Part shown: positions 59,466 to 64,000 of the stretch, piece after piece
How the letters are laid out: each line of letters starts with the position of its first letter
Numbering within the stretch: position 1 is the stretch's first letter
Assembly: GCF_004000945.1 (NCBI RefSeq)
Contig: NZ_BIMF01000015.1
Location: 62,001 to 126,000, forward strand
Length of the DNA stretch: 64,000 nucleotides
Reading direction: 5' to 3'
Source of the DNA: Paenibacillus lautus NBRC 15380
GTDB lineage: Bacteria > Bacillota > Bacilli > Paenibacillales > Paenibacillaceae
Position numbers and translations under genes: made by a program
The notes under the pieces: model-generated
What the model saw: the letters and a program-made list of their open reading frames with translations, nothing else
Told to the model about the DNA's origin: nothing
Databases searched by the model: none

Positions 59466-60797
59466 TTAGCTCGTTACAGTTTCTTTCGTTACACTTGCCG
59501 GCACGACATCATGGCTGACGATGTCCGCAAGGGACTCACGGCGTACGACCAGATTGCTCTGTCCATCCTTTACGAATACAACCGCAGGTTTACGGATCCG
59601 GTTATAGTTGCTAGCCATGGAATAGTTGTATGCGCCTGTACAGGATACGGCCAGCAAATCGCCAGTTGCTACCTTCGGAAGCTTCAGGTCCCAGATCAGC
59701 ATGTCTCCGCTCTCACAGCACTTGCCGGCAATGGATACCGTTTCTTCCGGTTTCTCATTAGCCCGGTTTGCGAGCAACGCTTCATATTTCGACTCGTACA
59801 GCGCCGGGCGCGGGTTGTCCGTCATTCCGCCGTCTACGGCAACGTATTTACGTACTCCGGGAATATCCTTGCTTGTGCCTACCGTGTAAAGGGTGGTGCC
59901 TGCGTCACCAACAATGCTCCGGCCCGGTTCCACCCAAATTTCAGGAAGTTCGGAACCAAGGCCCGCAAAATGGGTCTTCACGGCATCCGTGATCGCTTTT
60001 ACATACTGGGATACTTGAAGCGGCGTATCTCCATCCACGTAACGGATACCAAAACCACCGCCCAGGTTCACAACCTTGAATACAACCCCCAAGCCTTCTT
60101 TAACGGAAGCCGCGAATTCAGCTACGCGCTGAACGGCCATCTGAAAGCCTTCCACCTCAAAAATCTGGGAGCCGATATGGGAATGAATGCCCATCAGATG
60201 AATATTCGCTTGAGCTTCGGCAAGCTTCACCGCTTCATAAGCTGAGCCGTTGCCGATATCGAAGCCAAATTTCGAATCCGTTTGGCCTGTTGAGATATAC
60301 TCATGCGTATGAGCCTCAACACCCGGTGTCACGCGAAGCAAAATGTTAACCTTCAGGTTCTTCTCGGCAGCAATCGCTTGCAGCATATGCAGTTCAACTA
60401 CGTTATCGACAACAAAACAGCCGATTTCCGCATCCAGCGCCATCTCAATCTCTTCCGGCGTTTTATTATTTCCGTGGAAATGAATCCGTTCTGCCGGGAA
60501 TCCGGCCTCAAGTGCGGTGTACAGCTCTCCGTCGGAAACGACGTCAAGTGACATACCTTCCTGGTCAGCCAATTGGCACATGGCCATCACGCAAAACGCC
60601 TTACTTGCATACGCGACTTGGAACTTCAATCCGGACGCCTTGAAGGCCTCGATGTATTCCCGGCAGCGATTACGAACCGACTGCTCGTCTACAATATATA
60701 GAGGTGTTCCATATTGAGCTTTCAAATCGGATGTGTCACACCCGCCGATTTCCAAATGCCCCTGATCGTTAATCTTGCTTGTACCGTGTAAAAACAT
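59466..60797 (-). CDS. lysA: Diaminopimelate decarboxylase
   Basis: PLP enzyme for the last step of lysine synthesis. YASKAFCVMAMCQLA holds the PLP lysine, HFHGNNKTPEEIEMAL, GIHSHIGSQIFE, VNLGGGFGIRY and EPGRSIVGDAG bind cofactor and phosphate, and CCESGDML is the substrate cysteine loop. I begin it at 60797 (MFLHGTSK), with GGAGG upstream, giving 443 residues. In its own unit behind a good promoter. Confidence 0.96.
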   Translation of the reverse strand: MFLHGTSKINDQGHLEIGGCDTSDLKAQYGTPLYIVDEQSVRNRCREYIEAFKASGLKFQVAYASKAFCVMAMCQLADQEGMSLDVVSDGELYTALEAGFPAERIHFHGNNKTPEEIEMALDAEIGCFVVDNVVELHMLQAIAAEKNLKVNILLRVTPGVEAHTHEYISTGQTDSKFGFDIGNGSAYEAVKLAEAQANIHLMGIHSHIGSQIFEVEGFQMAVQRVAEFAASVKEGLGVVFKVVNLGGGFGIRYVDGDTPLQVSQYVKAITDAVKTHFAGLGSELPEIWVEPGRSIVGDAGTTLYTVGTSKDIPGVRKYVAVDGGMTDNPRPALYESKYEALLANRANEKPEETVSIAGKCCESGDMLIWDLKLPKVATGDLLAVSCTGAYNYSMASNYNRIRKPAVVFVKDGQSNLVVRRESLADIVSHDVVPASVTKETVTS

Positions 60798-60854
60798 GCT
60801 TACAATTCCTCCGATCCATTGATTCAAAAATAGGGTAATCGAATAATTGTTCAC

Positions 60855-60882
60855 AGTATAGCAGACAACGGAAGGTAATCAA
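60855..60882 (-). promoter_or_regulatory. Promoter of lysA
   Basis: TTGATT (60882-60877), 16 bases, TATACT (60860-60855), with TGC before the -10 as an extended element. The leader is only about 50 bases, so there is no lysine riboswitch. Confidence 0.7.
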
Positions 60883-60915
60883 AATGGATTTTTCAACACA
60901 ACATTTGTGTTATTG

Positions 60916-62550
60916 TTAATGCTCGCCTCTCGGATTCATTTCAGAGCCCATTTTCGTGTTGTCACGAGTTTTGTTGATAGACGGGCGTCTTCTTGACATG
61001 AGCAGCGGTTTACGGAATAGAATTTCGCCCATCGCTTTTGCACTAAATGGTATAAACGGCCACAAATAAGACGAGTTGTAGGAACGGTGGGTCGTCAGGA
61101 GCAGAATCAGAAGCGTCGTCCCGATGACAAAGCCCTTCACCGCGAACAGGGCTGTTGCAAGCAGAAGGAGCAGCCTGACCATCCGGTTGGCAAGTCCCAG
61201 CTCATAACTCGGGGTAGCGTACATCCCGATGGACGCAACCGCCATATACAGGACAACCTCGTTTACAAACAATCCGGTCTTAACCGCGATGTCGCCGATC
61301 AAAATCGCAGCGATCAATCCCATCGCCGACGCTAGCGGTGTCGGCGTATGAACGGCAGCCAAACGGAGCAAATCCACGCCGAATTCAACGATCATAAACT
61401 GCAGGATAATCGGAATTTTAGCGTTCTCCTGCGGACCGATGATATCGAGTCCCGGCGGCTTCAGTTCAGGATGGACAACCAGCAGCATCCACAGCGGGAG
61501 CAGGAACATGGATGCAAAAATGCCTAAAAAACGTATCCAGCGGAGATAGGTCCCCATAAATGGGGTCTGGCGATTCTCCTCGGCATGCATACAGAGATCC
61601 AAAAACGTGGTTGGCATGATCATCACGCTCGGTGAAGTATCTACCATGACAACAATTCGGCCTTCGAGCAGATGCGAGGATACTACATCCGGCCGTTCCG
61701 AATATCTGACCAGCGGAAAAGGGTGCCAACCTTTGTTCACAATCGCTTCTTCGAGCTGCTTATCTCCGATAGGAAGCCCCTCTATATCCACTTCCAGGAT
61801 TTTTCCGCGAATCGCCTCAACCTGGGTTCGGTCCACGATGTCATCAATGAAAAGCAGACACACATCCGTTCTCGTCCGCCTTCCGACCTTCATGACCTCG
61901 ACGTGCAGTCCTGGGTCACGAACCCGTCTTCGCACCAGGTTGACGTTGGTAACGAGTGTCTCCGTAAACCCGTCCCTTGCGCCGCGAACGACGCGTTCCA
62001 CTGCAGGCTCTTCGAGCCCGCGCACAGGATATTTCCGGGTATCCAACAAGATGGCGGAATGCGCGTCCTCAATAAACAGCGCACATATCCCGGAGAGCAC
62101 TTCGTTAATCACTTTGCTGAGTCTTGTATCCCGCTCCACTTGGACATGGGGAATATAGCGGGTCATCATCTCGGTAAGTGCCTGGTTGCTCACATCCTGC
62201 GGTGTCAGGTACGTCAGCCTTGTCAATATATCCGTCACTATGGCATCATTCGTGAAGCCGTTTAAGAAGAGAAGCCCCGCATTTCTGCCGGCAAAGTTCA
62301 TCTCACGGAATACCACATCAAAAGAAACCCCAAGACCGATAACTTCCTTAAGCACTTTTTTTAGATCACTCAGCTTCGCGGGAACATGGTCCGTTTGCTG
62401 CCAGTAGATAACGGATTCCTCGGTGCTGTTGGAGGTTTCGGCCTCCCTCTTCTCCTTCAGCTCTTGTTCCTCCAACGCTTTGATCTCCGATGGGGGAATG
62501 ATCGGAATATCGGTTTCCAGTTCTCCGCTATGTGTTGTTTTCTCGTCCAT
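60916..62550 (-). CDS. spoVAF: Stage V sporulation protein AF
   Basis: GerA-family membrane protein of 544 residues linked to spore germination and calcium-dipicolinate release. N-terminal soluble domain (about 80-300: FREMNFAGRNAGLLFLNGFTNDAI; DARKYPVRGLEEPAVERVVRGARDGFTE-like segment), then four or more membrane segments from about residue 340, with PLWMLLVVHPELKPPG and ALHTPTPLASAMG-like AAVHTPTPLASAMG. It follows spoVAB directly; spoVAC, AD and AE, which lie between them in B. subtilis, are absent. Confidence 0.93.
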   Translation of the reverse strand: MDEKTTHSGELETDIPIIPPSEIKALEEQELKEKREAETSNSTEESVIYWQQTDHVPAKLSDLKKVLKEVIGLGVSFDVVFREMNFAGRNAGLLFLNGFTNDAIVTDILTRLTYLTPQDVSNQALTEMMTRYIPHVQVERDTRLSKVINEVLSGICALFIEDAHSAILLDTRKYPVRGLEEPAVERVVRGARDGFTETLVTNVNLVRRRVRDPGLHVEVMKVGRRTRTDVCLLFIDDIVDRTQVEAIRGKILEVDIEGLPIGDKQLEEAIVNKGWHPFPLVRYSERPDVVSSHLLEGRIVVMVDTSPSVMIMPTTFLDLCMHAEENRQTPFMGTYLRWIRFLGIFASMFLLPLWMLLVVHPELKPPGLDIIGPQENAKIPIILQFMIVEFGVDLLRLAAVHTPTPLASAMGLIAAILIGDIAVKTGLFVNEVVLYMAVASIGMYATPSYELGLANRMVRLLLLLATALFAVKGFVIGTTLLILLLTTHRSYNSSYLWPFIPFSAKAMGEILFRKPLLMSRRRPSINKTRDNTKMGSEMNPRGEH

Positions 62551-62573
62551 AACCTACCTCCTAGCCATAACTA

Positions 62574-63002
62574 TCACTTGCTGTAAACAAACCAGTCGAA
62601 CAGAGAGCCCGCTACCTTGCCTGCCACCATGGCCATTAGAAGACCAAACAAATACCCCGTCAACCGGAGCCGCTTGGCCAGAATCGGCAATACATTCAGC
62701 ACTTCCGTCAATGCGGCTGCCAGCATGCCGATGAAAATCCCGCACATCAATCCAATCACGGTACTCACAACCGGTCCCAATGGAACCGACCATCTCCAGA
62801 AATCGGCCACCGTGCCGATGAAAGATCCCGCTATTAAAGCCCCTTCATACCAATGGACCCGGCTGTAAGTTGCCGTCAGTTGGGACAATCTCGGGATGAT
62901 GTCCAGCACGATGATGAGCGCAATGACTCCCCCGCCGACGGCGATGCCCCCGGCAACGCCAAGAACACAGGTGAATATCCCTTGCAGAATGGACACCATC
63001 AT
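62574..63002 (-). CDS. spoVAB: Stage V sporulation protein AB
   Basis: Membrane protein of 142 residues with four hydrophobic segments. GVAGGIAVGGGVIALIIVLDIIPRLSQLT and WYEGALIAGSFIGTVADF resemble SpoVAB, part of the channel complex for dipicolinic acid uptake into the forespore and release at germination. Its start overlaps the spoVAA stop by four bases. Confidence 0.9.
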   Translation of the reverse strand: MMVSILQGIFTCVLGVAGGIAVGGGVIALIIVLDIIPRLSQLTATYSRVHWYEGALIAGSFIGTVADFWRWSVPLGPVVSTVIGLMCGIFIGMLAAALTEVLNVLPILAKRLRLTGYLFGLLMAMVAGKVAGSLFDWFVYSK

Positions 63003-63643
63003 GGTTCCTTACCTGTCGTATCGGCCCCGGCGTTCATTTTCCGATATTCTTCGGCAACCACGAACTGATCCAGATTTTCCTGATAGAGGTACATTTCCAC
63101 CTCAAGCGGGGTCGGTTCTTCATTCCATTTTTTCTTGAACAAATGATTGAAGAACACCGTCATTCCGAATCCGAGCCCCAGCGAGTATGCAATCTGGAAC
63201 AAATAGGGATGCTCGTCCCTTTTCCCCGTCACCATTTCGACGATTCGGATCTGTACCTCGAGCATGTTGACGTCGGCATGGAAGTTCATAATGGTCAGCG
63301 CCGAACCGAAAAACAAGAGCAGCCAAATGAGCGGGAACCACAATTTTGACCGTTTGCTCTCCGGACCGACAAGCTCCACCAGGGTATGATGGTTTCCCAT
63401 CGGTTCAATATGGGCGCCAGGAATCAAGACTTGAATCTTCGGGATGATTTGAATCAGATCCATGACAAGGCGGTTGCCATCGATATCCTTCGGCTGCGTA
63501 AGCGGCAGGGCTCTAAGCCGTTTCTCCCATTCGGGTTCGCAGACGATGAAGGCAACATCACCTAGTTTGACGGTTTGGTTCTTTGGTAACCGTATGCGGC
63601 TCCTTAGCTGCAGAAACACCGTCGGAGTGGGATTAACCTTCAT
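62999..63643 (-). CDS. spoVAA: Stage V sporulation protein AA
   Basis: 214 residues from the ATG at 63643 (AAAGGAG eight bases upstream). The N-terminal soluble domain includes RIRLPKNQTVKLGDVAFIV and the conserved IQIIPKIQVLIPG; two membrane helices follow near residues 108-125 and 150-168. First gene of the spoVA cluster here, with a sigma-G-type promoter and sigF immediately upstream, as in B. subtilis. Confidence 0.92.
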   Translation of the reverse strand: MKVNPTPTVFLQLRSRIRLPKNQTVKLGDVAFIVCEPEWEKRLRALPLTQPKDIDGNRLVMDLIQIIPKIQVLIPGAHIEPMGNHHTLVELVGPESKRSKLWFPLIWLLLFFGSALTIMNFHADVNMLEVQIRIVEMVTGKRDEHPYLFQIAYSLGLGFGMTVFFNHLFKKKWNEEPTPLEVEMYLYQENLDQFVVAEEYRKMNAGADTTGKEP

Positions 63644-63674
63644 CCGAAACACTCCTTTACTGCTAAATTACCGT

Positions 63675-63704
63675 TAGTATGGGAAATCTCTCTCCTTTCT
63701 ACTC
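63675..63704 (-). promoter_or_regulatory. Putative sigma-G promoter of spoVA
   Basis: GAGTAG (63704-63699), 17 bases, CATACTA (63681-63675). CATACTA is the sigma-G -10 consensus and the -35 is close to GAATA. The spoVA operon is a known sigma-G target in B. subtilis. Confidence 0.7.
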
Positions 63705-63759
63705 GGATTTACCATACTTTCTTTATCCGCCAAACCACCAAGAGGTTTGCTGAAAAATG

Positions 63760-63789
63760 AAAAAAACGCCGTCCCCTAAGGGCGGCGTC
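63760..63789 (-). terminator. Terminator of the spoIIA (sigF) operon
   Basis: ACGCCGCCC and GGGGACGGCGT pair around TTAG, followed by TTTTTTC on the minus strand. Confidence 0.9.
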
Positions 63790-63825
63790 AGTTTGATCAG
63801 GCATTAGAATAACGGCTGAGGTCCA

Positions 63826-64000
63826 CTACTGCGCGATCTCGTTCCGTATGCTCTGCAATATTTTTTTCTCAAGTCGCGATACCTGTACCTGGGATATGCC
63901 CAGCCGGCTGGCAACTTCCGACTGCGTCTGATCCCGGTAATACCGCAGATAGACAATGAGCCGCTCCCGTTCGGTCAAGCCTCCTATCGCTTCATTCAAG
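63826..64000 (-). CDS. sigF: Sporulation sigma factor SigF (3' end only)
   Basis: The last 57 codons of a sigma factor, entering from the right edge. The region 4 helix-turn-helix reads LTERERLIVYLRYYRDQTQSE then VASRLGISQVQVSRLEKKIL, typical of the SigF/SigG/SigB type. Its position next to spoVAA identifies it as SigF, the first forespore sigma factor. The N-terminal part, with spoIIAB and spoIIAA, should lie beyond the window. Confidence 0.92.
   Translation of the reverse strand, partial: LNEAIGGLTERERLIVYLRYYRDQTQSEVASRLGISQVQVSRLEKKILQSIRNEIAQ

Noticed and set aside
60798..60915. Lysine riboswitch before lysA
   Set aside because: The whole gap is under 120 bases and the leader about 50, too short for an L box.
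63731..63749. Inverted repeat CAAACC/GGTTTG upstream of the spoVA promoter
   Set aside because: Only six bases per arm between a terminator and a promoter; too weak to call.

Overview
The window is a chromosomal segment of an endospore-forming Firmicute and fits Paenibacillus best. Sporulation genes (sigF, spoVA, spoIVA, spmAB, spoVIF-like, ytfJ, ypeB) sit among housekeeping genes whose order closely follows Bacillus subtilis. The moderate GC content, strong AAGGAGG-type ribosome binding sites and frequent TTG/GTG starts also fit. The species call is inferred from gene content, not from a database match. Almost everything lies on the minus strand. Only three protein genes, a NodB-type deacetylase, serA and a small thioesterase, are on the plus strand. 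I see no insertion sequence, prophage, CRISPR array, tRNA or rRNA.

Region 1 (1-14.8 kb, read right to left): hepT, ndk, cheR, then the aromatic supraoperon aroC-aroB-aroH-trpEDCFBA-hisC-tyrA. A truncated ECF sigma factor gene follows, with a likely small-RNA gene in the gap before it. The trp genes have their own promoter and a leader with about twelve NAG triplets and an intrinsic terminator, as expected for control by TRAP. Region 2 (15-20.6 kb): a quinone block (hepS, ubiE/menG, ubiA, ubiX, and a separate menA-like gene) plus hbs and mtrB. mtrB encodes TRAP itself, so regulator and target lie about 10 kb apart.

Region 3 (20.8-39.1 kb): spoIVA, a YphF-like lipoprotein, a ferredoxin, a nucleotidyltransferase-fold protein, a DUF2768 protein, a SpoVIF-like protein, gpsA, plsY, der, an S1-domain protein, plsC, cmk, a PilZ flagellar-brake protein, ypeB without sleB, a 48-residue zinc-ribbon-like protein, prsW, mecA and a CPBP/metallophosphoesterase operon. 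Region 4 (39.1-53.9 kb): serA behind a T-box leader, resE-resD-ccsA-resB-resA (respiration and cytochrome c maturation), rluB, a small amidase-like protein, spmB-spmA-dacB, ytfJ with a DUF2953 gene, and scpB-scpA. Region 5 (53.9-64 kb): ribH, ribBA, ribE and ribD behind an FMN riboswitch, a thioesterase, ppiB, lysA, spoVAF-spoVAB-spoVAA and the 3' end of sigF.

The genes are mostly core metabolism and spore formation. The notable content is regulatory: a self-contained TRAP/trp circuit, a serine T-box, an FMN riboswitch, sporulation-type promoters, and a candidate roughly 80-nt sRNA with a consensus promoter. There are also departures from the Bacillus layout: spoVAC/AD/AE, sleB, folE and sigX-rsiX are missing from their usual places, and ubiA-ubiX is inserted in the hep-men block. 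I found no obvious new multi-gene system.
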